DNA of 64,000 nt from Mesorhizobium sophorae (GCF_002270415.1 NZ_NNRI01000008.1:310001-374000), one strand, 5' to 3'; counted from the stretch's first letter, positions 34,515 through 44,204 are shown. Notes: generated by a model not told the origin, from the sequence alone. Translations and numbers: made by a program.

Positions 34515-34608
34515 CTTGGTCGCGGGGCGGACCATATCAAGACCACCGGGAAAAATGCCATCTGGGTTTTTCCACTTTATGTCGCTCTACAGAGGACAGT
34601 GTAACATG
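34515..34608 (+). promoter_or_regulatory. ROSE-like RNA thermometer in the hsp20 leader
   Basis: The hsp20 leader can fold into three hairpins. The first is at 34515-34541 (GGTC/GACC extended by CTTG/CAAG). The second is at 34549-34573 (GGAAAAA/TTTTTCC). The third is at 34581-34597, where GTCGCTC pairs with GAGGAC and leaves one unpaired G. The last hairpin buries the ribosome-binding site (AGAGGA) and contains TCGCT, fitting the U-U/C-GCU motif of ROSE elements with its bulged G. ROSE thermometers are known upstream of rhizobial small heat-shock genes. Melting at high temperature would open translation. Confidence 0.7.
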
Positions 34609-35031
34609 AGCCGAATGACGCCCTTTTCCAGCCCGCTTCTCCTTGGTTTCGACGCCATGGAAAAGACTCTGGAACGCCTGGCGAAGTCCGGCGACAGCTA
34701 CCCTCCCTACAACATCGAACGCCTCAGCGGCGCCGACGGCAAGACCGAAAGGTTGCGCATCACATTGGCGGTCGCCGGTTTCGCCGAAAGCGATCTCGAT
34801 GTCACCACGGAGGAAAACCAGCTGGTCGTGCGCGGCCGTCAGTCCGACGATACCGAGCGCGAGTTTCTTCATCGCGGCATCGCCGCGCGCCAGTTCCAGC
34901 GCTGTTTCGTGCTGGCCGACGGCATGCGGGTGATCGCGGCGGAACTGAAGAACGGCCTTTTGTCGATCGATCTTGATCGGCCGGAGTCCGAACGGCTGGT
35001 ACGGAAAATAAACATATCGGTGAAAGACTGA
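34606..35031 (+). CDS. Small heat-shock protein, Hsp20/IbpA type
   Basis: This encodes a 141-residue alpha-crystallin-family chaperone that holds unfolded proteins during heat stress. The alpha-crystallin domain runs from about residue 35 to 125 (ERLRITLAVAGFAESDLDVT, then LVVRGRQ). It ends in the conserved beta-strand region with GLLSIDL. A C-terminal I-x-I-type motif is visible as INISV. The ATG at 34606 follows the AGAGGA that is masked in the predicted ROSE hairpin. A DUF1150 gene follows 65 bases later. Confidence 0.94.
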   Translation: MSRMTPFSSPLLLGFDAMEKTLERLAKSGDSYPPYNIERLSGADGKTERLRITLAVAGFAESDLDVTTEENQLVVRGRQSDDTEREFLHRGIAARQFQRCFVLADGMRVIAAELKNGLLSIDLDRPESERLVRKINISVKD

Positions 35032-35096
35032 TCTTTACCGATGGCTCTCATGCGGGATGGCCTTGAGCGGCGTCCTCGCGCCAAGGAGGCTTTGAA

Positions 35097-35354
35097 ATGA
35101 CCAGAACTGATGAAAATCTCACCATGACCAGCGGCGAATTCGCCCATCTCGGCGAAGGCTCGGTCGCCTATCTGCGCAAGGTCTCGAGCGACGAATTGCT
35201 CGGCCGTTTCCCGAACCTCGGTGAAATCGCGCCCGGCATGGAACTGTGGGCGCTGTTTGCCGCCAATGGCCAGCCGATCCTGCTTTCGGATGCGCGTGAC
35301 CGCGCGCTGGCCGGCGCCATGGAAAACGACCTGACCACGGTCGCCATTCACTAA
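35097..35354 (+). CDS. DUF1150 family protein
   Basis: This encodes an 85-residue acidic protein of the DUF1150 family (YLRKVSSDEL, then LWALFAANGQPILLSDAR), which is often found directly downstream of hsp20 in Rhizobiales. It has no membrane segment. A strong AAGGAGG ribosome-binding site precedes the ATG, so it can be translated independently of the hsp20 thermometer. Function is unknown. A terminator follows. Confidence 0.88.
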   Translation: MTRTDENLTMTSGEFAHLGEGSVAYLRKVSSDELLGRFPNLGEIAPGMELWALFAANGQPILLSDARDRALAGAMENDLTTVAIH

Positions 35355-35355
35355 A

Positions 35356-35402
35356 CCCGGCGGGCCGGGCTTAAATGGACAGGGCCGCCCGTGGCGGCCT
35401 TT
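35356..35402 (+). terminator. Terminator after the hsp20-DUF1150 unit
   Basis: Two GC-rich hairpins follow the stop: CCCGG-CGGG-CCGGG at 35356-35369, and GGCCGCC-type arms (35383-35389 and 35393-35399) around a CGT loop followed by TTT. The second is a plausible intrinsic terminator. Confidence 0.65.
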
Positions 35403-35426
35403 GCTGGATGTTCCAATCAGAAAATG

Positions 35427-35891
35427 TCAGGCCGCGTGCGAGGCCTGGGTATCCGACAAAAGCGCGTGGATTGCCGCGGCGTCACGCGTCCCCCTGATCT
35501 TGGCCACCGTGTCGGCGTCGCGCAACACCCGCGCGATGCGCGACAAGGCCTTGAGATGGTCGGCGCCGGCCCCTTCCGGCGCCAGCAGCAGAAACACCAG
35601 ATCGACCGGCTGATCGTCCAGCGATTCGAAGTCGACCGGCGTCTCCAGCCGGGCGAAAACCCCGGCGATGCGCTTCACGCCAGCCAGCTTGCCATGCGGA
35701 ATGGCGATGCCGTTGCCGACGCCCGTCGAGCCCAGTCGTTCACGCTGCAGGATGGTGTCGAACACTTCCCGCTCCGGGATGCCCGAAATCGCGGCTGCCC
35801 GTTCGGAAAGCAATTGCAACAGCTGCTTTTTGGAGTTCGCCTTCAACGCCGGCAGTATCGCCGGAACGTTGATAAGATCGCTCAGATCCAT
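35427..35891 (-). CDS. ptsN: Nitrogen-PTS protein EIIA(Ntr)
   Basis: This encodes a 154-residue EIIA domain of the fructose/mannitol type, the regulatory output of the nitrogen phosphotransferase system. The phosphorylated His66 lies in GIAIPHGK. Family landmarks are LQRERLGSTGVG and VDLVFLLLAPEGAGADHLKAL. In rhizobia PtsN phosphorylation links nitrogen status to potassium transport and metabolism. It is 59 bases downstream of hpf in the conserved order rpoN-hpf-ptsN, on one strand. Confidence 0.95.
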   Translation of the reverse strand: MDLSDLINVPAILPALKANSKKQLLQLLSERAAAISGIPEREVFDTILQRERLGSTGVGNGIAIPHGKLAGVKRIAGVFARLETPVDFESLDDQPVDLVFLLLAPEGAGADHLKALSRIARVLRDADTVAKIRGTRDAAAIHALLSDTQASHAA

Positions 35892-35950
35892 GCTTGAAAA
35901 TCCCTTGTTCGCCTGCCGTCACCAGTCCTCACCCCTCGTGCGGCCGGCTC

Positions 35951-36535
35951 TTATCCTTGTGCGACCTTGGTCGTGGACGGGTCGATCCAGCCGATATTTC
36001 CATCCGGCCGGCGATAGACGATGTTGAGATGGTCGTTTCCGGCGTTGCGGAAGACGAAGACCGGGCTGTCCTTGGTGTCGAGCTCGATGACGGCCGAAGC
36101 CACCGACATGGTCTTCAGCGTCATGGTTGATTCGGCGACGATGGCCGGCGCGAAATTATCCGGAATATCCTCGTCGTCATCGGCCAGCGGCGCCATCACC
36201 GTGTAGGCAATGTCGGTCGGATCACCATTGGCGGCGCCTGAATTGTGCGATTTCAGCCGGCGCTTGTAGCGCCTCAGGCGCGTTTCCAGGCGATCGGCGG
36301 CGGCCTCGAAGGCAACCGTCGGATCCTGGGCATCGCCGGTGGCCTGCAGCGAAGCACCGGAATCCAGCCGGATCATGCAATCCGCCGAATAGCGCGAACC
36401 TGATTTGATGACTGTGACGTGTCCGGCAAAGCCGCGATCGAAATATTTGCCGATCGCTTCGCCGACGCGATCGTTGATGCGTGTACGGAACGCATCGCCG
36501 ATATCCATGTGTTTTCCCGATATGCGCAGATTCAT
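35951..36535 (-). CDS. hpf: Ribosome hibernation promoting factor, long form
   Basis: This encodes a 194-residue protein. Residues 1-105 form the ribosome-binding HPF/RaiA domain (LRISGKHMDIGDAFRTR, RLETRLRRYKRRLK). A flexible linker is followed by the C-terminal dimerisation domain (about 140-190; VIELDTKDSPVFVFRNAGN, NIVYRRPDGNIGWI). The long form joins two 70S ribosomes into inactive 100S dimers. It lies 266 bases downstream of rpoN, in the usual position next to the sigma-54 gene. Confidence 0.95.
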   Translation of the reverse strand: MNLRISGKHMDIGDAFRTRINDRVGEAIGKYFDRGFAGHVTVIKSGSRYSADCMIRLDSGASLQATGDAQDPTVAFEAAADRLETRLRRYKRRLKSHNSGAANGDPTDIAYTVMAPLADDDEDIPDNFAPAIVAESTMTLKTMSVASAVIELDTKDSPVFVFRNAGNDHLNIVYRRPDGNIGWIDPSTTKVAQG

Positions 36536-36801
36536 CTGAAAACTGACCTTCCTTGCTCAGGCTTCAAACTCGCCCGAGTTTATACTCGTGGTCCGTGCGC
36601 ACAAGCTTTGCGGCGTCACTCGCGCCGATTTTAAATCCGAACTTTCCGGTTGATCACAAGCCGCCCTTTTGACCGTCCCGAGGCCAACGTCGTGACGGAC
36701 CATCCACACGCGGGCATCTAGCCCCACTCATGCGGGCGGGCTTCTAGCCACTTCGCCGCGGCTTGTCAATTAAGTGCTGGCCTGAGGAAAATCGAACCGT
36801 G

Positions 36802-38331
36802 TCAGCGCCCGGCGCTGGCCAGCGCCCGTTTCTCGCGCCGGCGCTGCACCGAGGAGGGAATATTCATGCCTTCCCGGTACTTGGCGACCGTGCGCCTGGC
36901 GATATCGACGCCACTCTCGCGCAACATGTCGACGATCGCATCGTCGGAAAGCACGTCGACGGGTTTTTCCTCATCGATCAGCTGCTTGATGCGGTCACGC
37001 ACCGATTCCGAGGAATGCGCATCGCCGCCACCCGACGCGGCGATCGAGGCGGTGAAGAAGTACCGCAGTTCGAACACGCCGCGCGGCGTCAGCATGTATT
37101 TGTTCGCGGTGACCCGGCTGACGGTCGATTCGTGCATGCCGATGGCATCGGCCACCGTGCGCAGGTTGAGTGGCTTCAGCTGGCGCACGCCATGGACGAG
37201 GAAGGCGTCCTGCTGGCGAACGATCTCCGAGGCGACCTTGAGGATGGTCTTTGCCCGCTGGTCGAGGCTGCGCGTCAGCCAGTTGGCGTTTTGCAGGCAT
37301 TCGGCGAGAAAATCCTTTTCCGCCTGGTTCTTCGCCTGCGGCGAAACCTGGGCGAAATAGATATGGTCGACCAGCACGCGCGGCAGCGTTTCGGCATTGA
37401 GCTCGACCGTCCAGCTGCCGTCATTGGTGGCACGCACCTCGACATCGGCAACGATCGCATCGCTGGCGCCGCCCGAAAACGCCATACCGGGCCGGGGATC
37501 GAGCGCACGGATCTCGGCCAGCATGTCGAGCAGATCCTCCTCGTCGACGCCGCAGATCCGTTTTAGCGCATGGAAATCACGCCGTGCCAGCAGTTCGAGA
37601 TTGGCGACCAGCGCCTTCATCGCCGGATCGAGCCGATCCCGCACGGCAAGCTGCAGCGACAGGCATTCGGCAAGGTCGCGGGCAAACAGGCCGGCCGGCT
37701 CGAAAGTCTGACACACCGCCAGCACCTTTCTCACAGCAGCGGCGTCCGTGCCGAGGCGGGCGGCGATCTCGGCCAGGTCGCCGCGCAGATAGCCGGTCTC
37801 GTCGAGGCCGTCGGCCAGGTCGGCGGCGATCAGCCGTGCCGCCGGATCGGCGAAGGCGAGCGCCACCTGTTCGCCGACATGATCGCGCAGCGTGATCGCC
37901 GCGGCCGCCATGTCGCCGGCATCAATGCCCTCGGATAAGGAACTCGCACCATTGCCGGAAGCCGATTTCCATTGCGCCGTCAGGTCGGGACCGAGCCGCT
38001 CGCTCGTCCCCGGGTCGTCGGGAAACAGGTTTTCCAGCGACGTGTCGAGCTTGTCAGAGATCGCCTCGGCGCTCCACTGGGTCTCGTTTTCGAACCAGTC
38101 GCCGTCGGCGGTGGCGGCCTGCGGCTCCGCCTCGATTTTTTGCGACTGGTCGCTGGCTGCATCGTCCTGCGGCTCGGCACGCTCCAGCAGCGGATTGCGC
38201 TCGATTTCGTCATCGATGAAATGCTCGAGCTCGGTATGGGTGAACTGCAGCAGCCGAATCGACTGCATCAGCTGCGGCGTCATCACCAGCGACTGCGATT
38301 GTCGTAGCTGTAGTTTCGCCGCCAACGCCAT
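36802..38331 (-). CDS. rpoN: RNA polymerase sigma-54 factor
   Basis: This encodes a 509-residue sigma-54. The N-terminal Gln/Leu-rich activator region (LQLRQSQSLVMTPQLMQSIRL) is followed by an acidic region, the core-binding domain, and the DNA-binding part with HTH (LRTVADAIGMHESTVSRVTANK). The C-terminal RpoN box appears as ARRTVAKYREGMNIP. It directs transcription of nitrogen-regulated and nif-type genes from -24/-12 promoters. The order lptB-rpoN-hpf-ptsN is conserved in rhizobia. Confidence 0.97.
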   Translation of the reverse strand: MALAAKLQLRQSQSLVMTPQLMQSIRLLQFTHTELEHFIDDEIERNPLLERAEPQDDAASDQSQKIEAEPQAATADGDWFENETQWSAEAISDKLDTSLENLFPDDPGTSERLGPDLTAQWKSASGNGASSLSEGIDAGDMAAAAITLRDHVGEQVALAFADPAARLIAADLADGLDETGYLRGDLAEIAARLGTDAAAVRKVLAVCQTFEPAGLFARDLAECLSLQLAVRDRLDPAMKALVANLELLARRDFHALKRICGVDEEDLLDMLAEIRALDPRPGMAFSGGASDAIVADVEVRATNDGSWTVELNAETLPRVLVDHIYFAQVSPQAKNQAEKDFLAECLQNANWLTRSLDQRAKTILKVASEIVRQQDAFLVHGVRQLKPLNLRTVADAIGMHESTVSRVTANKYMLTPRGVFELRYFFTASIAASGGGDAHSSESVRDRIKQLIDEEKPVDVLSDDAIVDMLRESGVDIARRTVAKYREGMNIPSSVQRRREKRALASAGR

Positions 38332-38531
38332 TGTCTGGTTTCAAACGCCTCGTCTACGCATCCGGGCTTCCGGACAGGAATTTTTGCAGCGGGCCATAGA
38401 AACTGGCCCAGCTTTTGCTTGTCAAGGCAATAGCTAGCAAAACTCACTTACCGGAGCGTTATCTGGCGGCAAAATTGGAGAAAAAGCGCGGTGAAGGCAC
38501 CAAAAATCGTGTCAGGAAACAAATTTCACGC

Positions 38532-39350
38532 TCAGAGCGTAAAGCCCTCGCCGAGATAGAGCCGGCGGACATCCGGGTTTGCCACCACTTCGTCGGCCCG
38601 CCCATGGGTCAGCACCTGGCCGGCATGGATGATGTAGGCGCGGTCGATCAGGCCGAGCGTTTCGCGCACATTGTGATCGGTGATAAGGACGCCGATGCCC
38701 CGCGCCGTCAGGTGACGCACCAGTTGCTGGATATCGGCGACGGCGATCGGATCGATGCCGGCAAACGGCTCGTCGAGCAGCATGTAGGCGGGGCGCGTTG
38801 CCAGCGCACGCGCGATTTCCAAGCGCCGCCGCTCGCCGCCGGAAAGCGACATGGATGGCGCCTTGCGCAGATGGCTGATGTGGAATTCCTCGAGCAGTTC
38901 GTCGAGATTGCGTTCGCGCTCCTTGCGGCTCTTTTCGACCACTTCGAGCACGGCGCGGATGTTCTGCTCAACACTCAGGCCGCGAAAGATCGATGCCTCC
39001 TGCGGCAGATAGCCGATGCCGAGGCGCGCACGACGGTACATCGGCATCGAGGTGACGTCGAAGCCGTCGATCTCGATCGTGCCCTCGTCCACCGGCACCA
39101 GGCCGGTGACCATGTAGAAGCAGGTCGTCTTGCCGGCGCCGTTGGGGCCGAGCAGTCCAACCGCCTCGCCCGCGCGCACACCGATGGTGACGCCGCTGAC
39201 GACCTTGCGGCCCTTGTAGCTCTTGGTCAGACCCTTTGCGATCAGGGTCCCCTTGAACTTTCCCGTATCGACGGTCACCGTGGCCGGCGCCGAAAGCTTG
39301 CCGGCGGCCCGCCCCGGAAGACGCGCCGTCAGCGACGACAGGCTGGCCAT
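38532..39350 (-). CDS. lptB: LPS export ABC transporter ATP-binding protein LptB
   Basis: This encodes a 272-residue ATPase that powers lipopolysaccharide extraction from the inner membrane with LptFG. Walker A (GPNGAGKTT), signature ([15 protein letters not shown]), Walker B ([11 protein letters not shown]) and switch His (ITDHNV) are intact. It has an N-terminal extension of about 35 residues before the ABC core. The start codon overlaps the lptA stop by one base, so translation is coupled. It is the last gene of lptC-lptA-lptB and lies 200 bases upstream of rpoN. Confidence 0.95.
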   Translation of the reverse strand: MASLSSLTARLPGRAAGKLSAPATVTVDTGKFKGTLIAKGLTKSYKGRKVVSGVTIGVRAGEAVGLLGPNGAGKTTCFYMVTGLVPVDEGTIEIDGFDVTSMPMYRRARLGIGYLPQEASIFRGLSVEQNIRAVLEVVEKSRKERERNLDELLEEFHISHLRKAPSMSLSGGERRRLEIARALATRPAYMLLDEPFAGIDPIAVADIQQLVRHLTARGIGVLITDHNVRETLGLIDRAYIIHAGQVLTHGRADEVVANPDVRRLYLGEGFTL

Positions 39351-39931
39351 CAGGGGTTCGCCGCTCCCGATTTCGGCGGCGGTGTGATCGACATCTGGAC
39401 GCGTTGCCCAGCGCATGGATCAACCTGGGCCAGCCCGGTTTTCATCTGCACGACGAGCTTGCAGCCGACCAGGACGTTATCGTTTTGCGACAGGACGACC
39501 TTTTTGCCCGAAAGCACCAGAACCTGGCTTTTCATGTCGAAGCTGCCTTGGTCACCGGTGGCGATCTGCGCGTCCGACTTGATGTAAACCTTGTCGGAGA
39601 TCTCCAGGTGGTCGATGTTGGCCGAGCCGGTCATCGCCGCGCCCGCGGCTTCCGTGCCCTTGGCCGCGGCATTGGGGTCCTTGACGTAGTACACCGTCAT
39701 CTTGCCGGCCTTCATCAATGTCGGCCCCTGGACGACGCTAACATTGCCCGTGAAGATGGCGACATTTTCGGCCTGGCGGACTTCCAGCTTGTCGCTTTCG
39801 ATCTGGATCGGCTTGTCGCCGGACAGTTTGAGACCCGATTGGCTGGTGGACTGCGCCAATGACGGCACCAGCCCGAGCAGCAGCAACGCCGAAGTTGCAG
39901 CCGCGAGCCGCGTCGAACTACTGAGCCGCAT
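39350..39931 (-). CDS. lptA: LPS transport periplasmic protein LptA
   Basis: This encodes a 193-residue periplasmic OstA-fold protein that forms the bridge carrying lipopolysaccharide to the outer membrane. A signal peptide (residues 1-26, ending SLAQ) precedes the beta-jellyroll ([22 protein letters not shown]). An Ala/Pro-poor insertion near residues 85-105 ([13 protein letters not shown]) and a C-terminal tail are typical of rhizobial versions. It starts 14 bases inside the lptC gene. Confidence 0.9.
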   Translation of the reverse strand: MRLSSSTRLAAATSALLLLGLVPSLAQSTSQSGLKLSGDKPIQIESDKLEVRQAENVAIFTGNVSVVQGPTLMKAGKMTVYYVKDPNAAAKGTEAAGAAMTGSANIDHLEISDKVYIKSDAQIATGDQGSFDMKSQVLVLSGKKVVLSQNDNVLVGCKLVVQMKTGLAQVDPCAGQRVQMSITPPPKSGAANP

Positions 39932-40631
39932 TGATTTCTCCGCTGTTTCCCTCTGCCGTCTTCAAGGCGGCGGAATCGATGTTGACGCGCACTTTGTTCT
40001 CGAAAACCAGAACCTTGCCATTGTCCTGGACCGACATCGAATCCGCCGTGATCCGTGACCCCTCACGGCTGACATCGACGGGATCTCCCGTCTTCATAGT
40101 GCCTTTGCCCATGTCGAGGAAGACCGATTTGAACTTGGCCTGCATGCCGTCAGTTGTGGTGATGTCAACGTCGCTGGTCAGGTTCATCGTATTGCCGTTG
40201 CGATCGTAGGTGCCGTGCGAGGCCTTGATCGCCGCGATATTGTCAGGTCCGACCGGGATCTTGGCGTCGATGCCTTCCAGTTCGATGATGCCTTGCGTGC
40301 TGACATCCTGGATGGCGCGCAGCGCCGTCATCGAATAGGGCTGCTTCTGCTTGGTGAACCCGTTGAGCTTGGGACTGGCCATCACCAGCTTGCCGTTGGA
40401 AAAAGCGGTGCCTTCCGCCTGGACCGCGACGGAGACCGGCGCGGCCAGATAGGAATAGACCGGAAAGGCGACAGCGATCAGTACCGCGGCCAGCGGCACG
40501 GCAAACTTGAGAACGCGCACGCGGCGCGAATGACGCTGGGCGCGGTCGAAAGCATCGCCACGCATCCGAACGTCCGCCGGGGGAGCCAACTCCGTCTCGG
40601 CGTTGGTCGATTCAATCGGTCGCGCTAACAT
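39918..40631 (-). CDS. lptC: LPS export protein LptC
   Basis: This encodes a 237-residue bitopic protein with one membrane span at about residues 40-62 (VLKFAVPLAAVLIAVAFPV) and a periplasmic OstA-like domain (residues 75-230; NGNTMNLTSDVDI). It takes LPS from LptBFG and passes it to LptA. It is the first gene of the lptC-lptA-lptB operon. Confidence 0.9.
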   Translation of the reverse strand: MLARPIESTNAETELAPPADVRMRGDAFDRAQRHSRRVRVLKFAVPLAAVLIAVAFPVYSYLAAPVSVAVQAEGTAFSNGKLVMASPKLNGFTKQKQPYSMTALRAIQDVSTQGIIELEGIDAKIPVGPDNIAAIKASHGTYDRNGNTMNLTSDVDITTTDGMQAKFKSVFLDMGKGTMKTGDPVDVSREGSRITADSMSVQDNGKVLVFENKVRVNIDSAALKTAEGNSGEINAAQ

Positions 40632-41045
40632 TCAACGCTTTCTTCTAACCCCTTGCCCACCCGCGAGCACCGCCTATAGGTGGGACGCCGCCGCCTGCAA
40701 GCAAGCACAAGCCCATGAAAACTGCAAAAATGTGACAGCCGCGTTTGTACAGATGAAAATGAGATCCGCACAACTGCCCGTTCTTCATAGCAGAAACAGA
40801 CACGCGGCGTAAAATTTATCAGCTGCCGATCTTCGCCGCCAGACCTCGCGGCGATTGCACAAATACGTGAAGAGACCTGTGCCTGGTGAGGGGCGGAGCC
40901 CGCCCTGACCTGCCCGATGGCGCATCCGGCATGGCCAACTCGACTGTCCGCGCGGATTGTCTTCTTGAGCCGGAAAAGAGAATTGCTTCCAGATGGGAAG
41001 ATGATGGTCTAAAAGCGTCTCCTCCCGCCGACTGAAAGGCTGACC
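40632..41045. other. Intergenic spacer between divergent lptC and sppA
   Basis: This 414-base spacer carries the promoters of two divergent operons. I see no convincing gene. A compact hairpin (GGGCGG-AGC-CCGCCC, 40891-40905) lies in the middle, and the stretch 40720-40820 is comparatively AT-rich. A small RNA here cannot be excluded, but I find no recognised family. Confidence 0.45.
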
Positions 41046-42002
41046 ATGGCACTGAGAGCCGACGACCTGATCGACCGCCGCCGCTTGCGGCGCAAGCTGA
41101 CATTCTGGCGGGTTGCCGCCATCGGCATCGTGGCACTTGGGGTGATTGCACTTTCAACCTGGTTCTATGGCGACGATTTCACCGGCTCGGCCGTCGACCA
41201 TATCGCCAAGGTCAAGATCGAAGGCACCATCACCGAGGACGAGGAGCTGATCAAGCGGCTGGAAACCATCCGCCAGTCGTCGAAGGTGAAAGGCGTTATC
41301 CTGTCGATCGATTCGCCTGGCGGCACCACGGTCGGCGGTGAATCGATCTATGAAGAGGTGCGCAAGCTGGCCGCCGACAAGCCGGTGGTCGCGGAAGTCG
41401 GCACGCTTGCCGCATCGGCAGGCTACATGATCGCCAGCGCCGCCGATCATATCGTTGCCCGCAAGACCTCGATCGTCGGCTCGATCGGCGTGCTGATCCA
41501 GTATCCTGATGTCAGCGGCCTGATGGACAAGCTCGGCGTCAAGCTGGAGGAAGTAAAATCCTCACCGCTGAAAGCCTCGCCGTCCCCCTTCAAGCCGACC
41601 AATGACGACGAGCGCGCCATGGTCCGCAAGCTCATCCTCGACAGCTACGACTGGTTCGTCGGCATCGTCGCCGAGCGCCGCAAGATGACTCGCGAGCAAG
41701 CGCTGGCGCTCGCCGATGGCTCGATCTTCACCGGCCGCCAGGGCGTCGCCAACGGGCTGATCGACGCTGTCGGCGGCGAGACCGAAGCGGTCGGCTGGTT
41801 GGCGACCAAGGGCGTCGATGCCAAACTGAAGGTCGTCGAGTGGAAGGATACGCAACGGCGCGGCGGCTTTTTGTTCTCGAAAGCGATGGCGCAAACCATC
41901 GGCAGCGCGCTCGGCCTGCCCGCCTACAGCGGCGATGTCATTCGTGAACTCGGCGCCGACCGCTTGTTTCTTGACGGTCTCGTTTCCGTCTGGCACCCTT
42001 GA
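41046..42002 (+). CDS. sppA: Signal peptide peptidase SppA, 36-kDa type
   Basis: This encodes a 318-residue inner-membrane serine protease that degrades cleaved signal peptides. A membrane anchor lies at about residues 22-42. The protease core shows IDSPGGTTVGGE, the nucleophile region TLAASAGYMIAS and the IVGSIGVLIQYPD region. The general-base lysine is in VKSSPLKASPSPF. The short form works as an oligomer. ihfB follows 81 bases downstream, as in other rhizobia. Confidence 0.94.
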   Translation: MALRADDLIDRRRLRRKLTFWRVAAIGIVALGVIALSTWFYGDDFTGSAVDHIAKVKIEGTITEDEELIKRLETIRQSSKVKGVILSIDSPGGTTVGGESIYEEVRKLAADKPVVAEVGTLAASAGYMIASAADHIVARKTSIVGSIGVLIQYPDVSGLMDKLGVKLEEVKSSPLKASPSPFKPTNDDERAMVRKLILDSYDWFVGIVAERRKMTREQALALADGSIFTGRQGVANGLIDAVGGETEAVGWLATKGVDAKLKVVEWKDTQRRGGFLFSKAMAQTIGSALGLPAYSGDVIRELGADRLFLDGLVSVWHP

Positions 42003-42083
42003 GATGCCGTTTGGGGCAAGTGAAAAAGCAAATAAAATCATCCTCATAATTTTGACCGTACTGCTTTCACGGGGACCCGTCTG

Positions 42084-42368
42084 ATGATCAAGTCCGAACT
42101 TGTGCAGATTATTGCCACGCGCAATCCGCATCTTTTCCTGCGCGACGTCGAAAACATCGTCGGCGCGATCTTCGATGAGATCACCGACGCTCTTGCCGAA
42201 GGCAATCGCGTCGAGCTGCGCGGCTTCGGTGCATTTTCGGTGAAAAACCGTCCCGCCCGCACCGGCCGCAATCCACGCACCGGGGAGTCCGTCGAGGTCG
42301 AGGAGAAATGGGTGCCGTTCTTCAAGACCGGCAAGGAGCTGCGCGAAAGGCTGAACGGCGGCAAGTAG
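42084..42368 (+). CDS. ihfB: Integration host factor beta subunit
   Basis: This encodes a 94-residue DNA-bending protein of the HU/IHF family, which forms a heterodimer with IhfA. The DNA-binding arm ([22 protein letters not shown]) carries the proline that intercalates at DNA kinks. IHF assists sigma-54 promoters, which fits with rpoN a few genes away. The order sppA-ihfB-lapA is conserved. Confidence 0.96.
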   Translation: MIKSELVQIIATRNPHLFLRDVENIVGAIFDEITDALAEGNRVELRGFGAFSVKNRPARTGRNPRTGESVEVEEKWVPFFKTGKELRERLNGGK

Positions 42369-42410
42369 GCGCCGCGTCAGCGCCAGCCAGCCTTTCCGAC
42401 GGAAAACATC

Positions 42411-42767
42411 ATGTTCAATCGCTTCATGCTTATCGTGGTCTTCGTGCCCCTGGCGATCATCCTGATCGCGCTCGCCGTCGCCAATCGCGAATTGGTCGCC
42501 TTCACGGTGGACCCGTTCAACCCCGGCAATCCAAAGCTGACGCTGACCTTGCCGCTGTTCATCTTCCTGTTTTTGGCGCTCGCCATCGGCATGGTCGTTG
42601 GCAGCCTGGCAACCTGGGTCAAGCAGGGCCGCTACCGCAAGCTGGCGCGCCAGCGTGGCGTCGAAGCCGAGAACCTGCGCCAGGCGGTCAGCCGCGCGCC
42701 GTCGGCACCACAGGGATCTGCCCAAGGATCGGCCCAGGCATCAGCATTGCCAAAGCCGACCGCTTGA
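42411..42767 (+). CDS. LapA domain (DUF1049) membrane protein
   Basis: This encodes a 118-residue protein with two membrane spans (about residues 5-25 and 44-66), matching the lipopolysaccharide-assembly protein A domain. The C-terminal tail contains a small repeat (QGSAQGSAQASA). In E. coli LapA works with LapB to control LPS synthesis; a similar role here is only suggested by the domain. A terminator begins at its stop codon. Confidence 0.85.
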   Translation: MFNRFMLIVVFVPLAIILIALAVANRELVAFTVDPFNPGNPKLTLTLPLFIFLFLALAIGMVVGSLATWVKQGRYRKLARQRGVEAENLRQAVSRAPSAPQGSAQGSAQASALPKPTA

Positions 42768-42790
42768 ACCGCCGGTCGGCGGTTTTCTTT
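42767..42790 (+). terminator. Intrinsic terminator after lapA
   Basis: The stem AACCGCC-GGTC-GGCGGTT is followed by TTTTCTTT. It starts at the last base of the stop codon and ends the sppA-ihfB-lapA transcript, 15 bases before the next gene. Confidence 0.8.
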
Positions 42791-42804
42791 CCGCGGAGTT
42801 TTCC

Positions 42805-43770
42805 ATGCTGACCATTTCGGCCGCCGAGGTCGATCATGCGCTGACCTTTTCCGGACTGGTGGAGACGCTGCGCGCAGCGTTTCGTGACGGTGCGGTGCAG
42901 CCGGTCAGACATCATCACTCGGTCGAACGGCCCGACGGCGCCGCCTCGACACTGCTTTTGATGCCGGCGTGGACCGACTTCAACGCTGCCGGCACGTCGG
43001 CCAGTGGTCACATCGGAGTCAAGATCGTCACCGTCTCGCCTGACAACAACACCATCGGCAAGCCGGCGGTGATGGGGCTCTATCTGCTGCTCAATGGCGC
43101 CACCGGCGAACCCGAAGCCTTGATCGACGGCCAGCGGTTGACGCAGTGGCGCACCGCCTGCGCCTCGGCGCTGGCCGCTTCCTACCTCGCCCGCGAGGAC
43201 GCCTCGCGGCTGCTCGTGGTCGGCGCCGGCGCGTTGTCGCCCTTCCTCGCCAAGGCGCATTGCGCCGTCCGGCCGATCAAGACCATCCGCATCTGGAACC
43301 GTACCCCTGCCAATGCCGAGAAGGTCGCCGCCGATCTGCGCGCCGAAGGCTTCACGGCCAGCGCGGCAAGCGATCTCGATGCCGAACTTGGGCAGGCCGA
43401 CATCGTCTCCTCGGCGACGATCACCACGACACCGCTGATCAAGGGCGCATTGTTGCAGCCGGGAACCCATGTCGACCTCGTCGGCGGCTTTACGCCGACG
43501 ATGCGCGAAAGCGATGATGACGCGATCGCGACTGCCCGCGTCTATGTCGACACCCGCGCCGGCGCCACCAAGGAGGCTGGCGACATCGTCCAGCCTCTGG
43601 CCTCCGGCGTGCTGAAGCCGGACGCCATCGTCGCCGACCTGCACGAATTGACGCGCGGCGAGAAGAAGGGTCGCGAGAGCGCCAGTGAGATCACGCTGTT
43701 CAAGTCGGTTGGCGCAGCCCTCGAGGACCTTGCCGCCGGCATTGCCGTCTACAAGGCGCTCGTGGCTTAG
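42805..43770 (+). CDS. Ornithine cyclodeaminase / mu-crystallin family protein
   Basis: This encodes a 321-residue protein with a Rossmann fold ([19 protein letters not shown]) and the substrate-domain motifs of the family ([30 protein letters not shown]). Members include ornithine cyclodeaminase, alanine dehydrogenase and ketimine reductases, and sequence alone does not separate them. The ATG at 42805 lies directly after a terminator, so it needs its own promoter or read-through. It converges with the EVE gene and overlaps it by four bases. Confidence 0.88.
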   Translation: MLTISAAEVDHALTFSGLVETLRAAFRDGAVQPVRHHHSVERPDGAASTLLLMPAWTDFNAAGTSASGHIGVKIVTVSPDNNTIGKPAVMGLYLLLNGATGEPEALIDGQRLTQWRTACASALAASYLAREDASRLLVVGAGALSPFLAKAHCAVRPIKTIRIWNRTPANAEKVAADLRAEGFTASAASDLDAELGQADIVSSATITTTPLIKGALLQPGTHVDLVGGFTPTMRESDDDAIATARVYVDTRAGATKEAGDIVQPLASGVLKPDAIVADLHELTRGEKKGRESASEITLFKSVGAALEDLAAGIAVYKALVA

Positions 43771-44204
43771 TTCACCGCCGCAGCCGTTTTGGCGCCCATC
43801 GCCTCTGCGATCAGCGAAAAATCATGCGCGCTGATTTCGAAAAGGCCGAAGCGCAGTTGATAACCCCAGTTGGACTTGCCGGCGCTGAAGTCCAGTCTGT
43901 CGAGCAAAGTCTTGATCGATGTTTCCTCTGCCTTTGCCCAGGCGACATCGCGGCGGAACGGCGTGAAGCCGGCGCCCATATCGCCCTGATAGGGCTCGCC
44001 TTCCCGCACCGTGCCGATTGCCGTGAACGCTTGCAGGCCGTCTTTCTCGCCGAGAATGGTGGTTGGCGAATAATAGGCAATGCCGTCACCGGGCTTGACG
44101 CGGCGCAGGGGTGCTGCCTTGCCGTGATTGACCTGCATGAAGCCGCCCTGGCGCCCGCGCCGGACATGTTCGGCCGACGCCACCGCAATCCAATGCGCAC
44201 TCAT
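43767..44204 (-). CDS. EVE domain protein
   Basis: This encodes a 145-residue protein that is a single EVE (PUA-like) domain: [21 protein letters not shown], then [13 protein letters not shown] and [14 protein letters not shown] domains bind modified nucleobases in DNA or RNA and are often linked to restriction or RNA modification. This is the stand-alone form (UPF0310 type), whose ligand is unknown. Its start overlaps the stop of the VOC gene (ATGA), so the two are co-translated. They lie downstream of the rtcB-prfH-WYL genes on the same strand. Confidence 0.85.
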   Translation of the reverse strand: MSAHWIAVASAEHVRRGRQGGFMQVNHGKAAPLRRVKPGDGIAYYSPTTILGEKDGLQAFTAIGTVREGEPYQGDMGAGFTPFRRDVAWAKAEETSIKTLLDRLDFSAGKSNWGYQLRFGLFEISAHDFSLIAEAMGAKTAAAVN

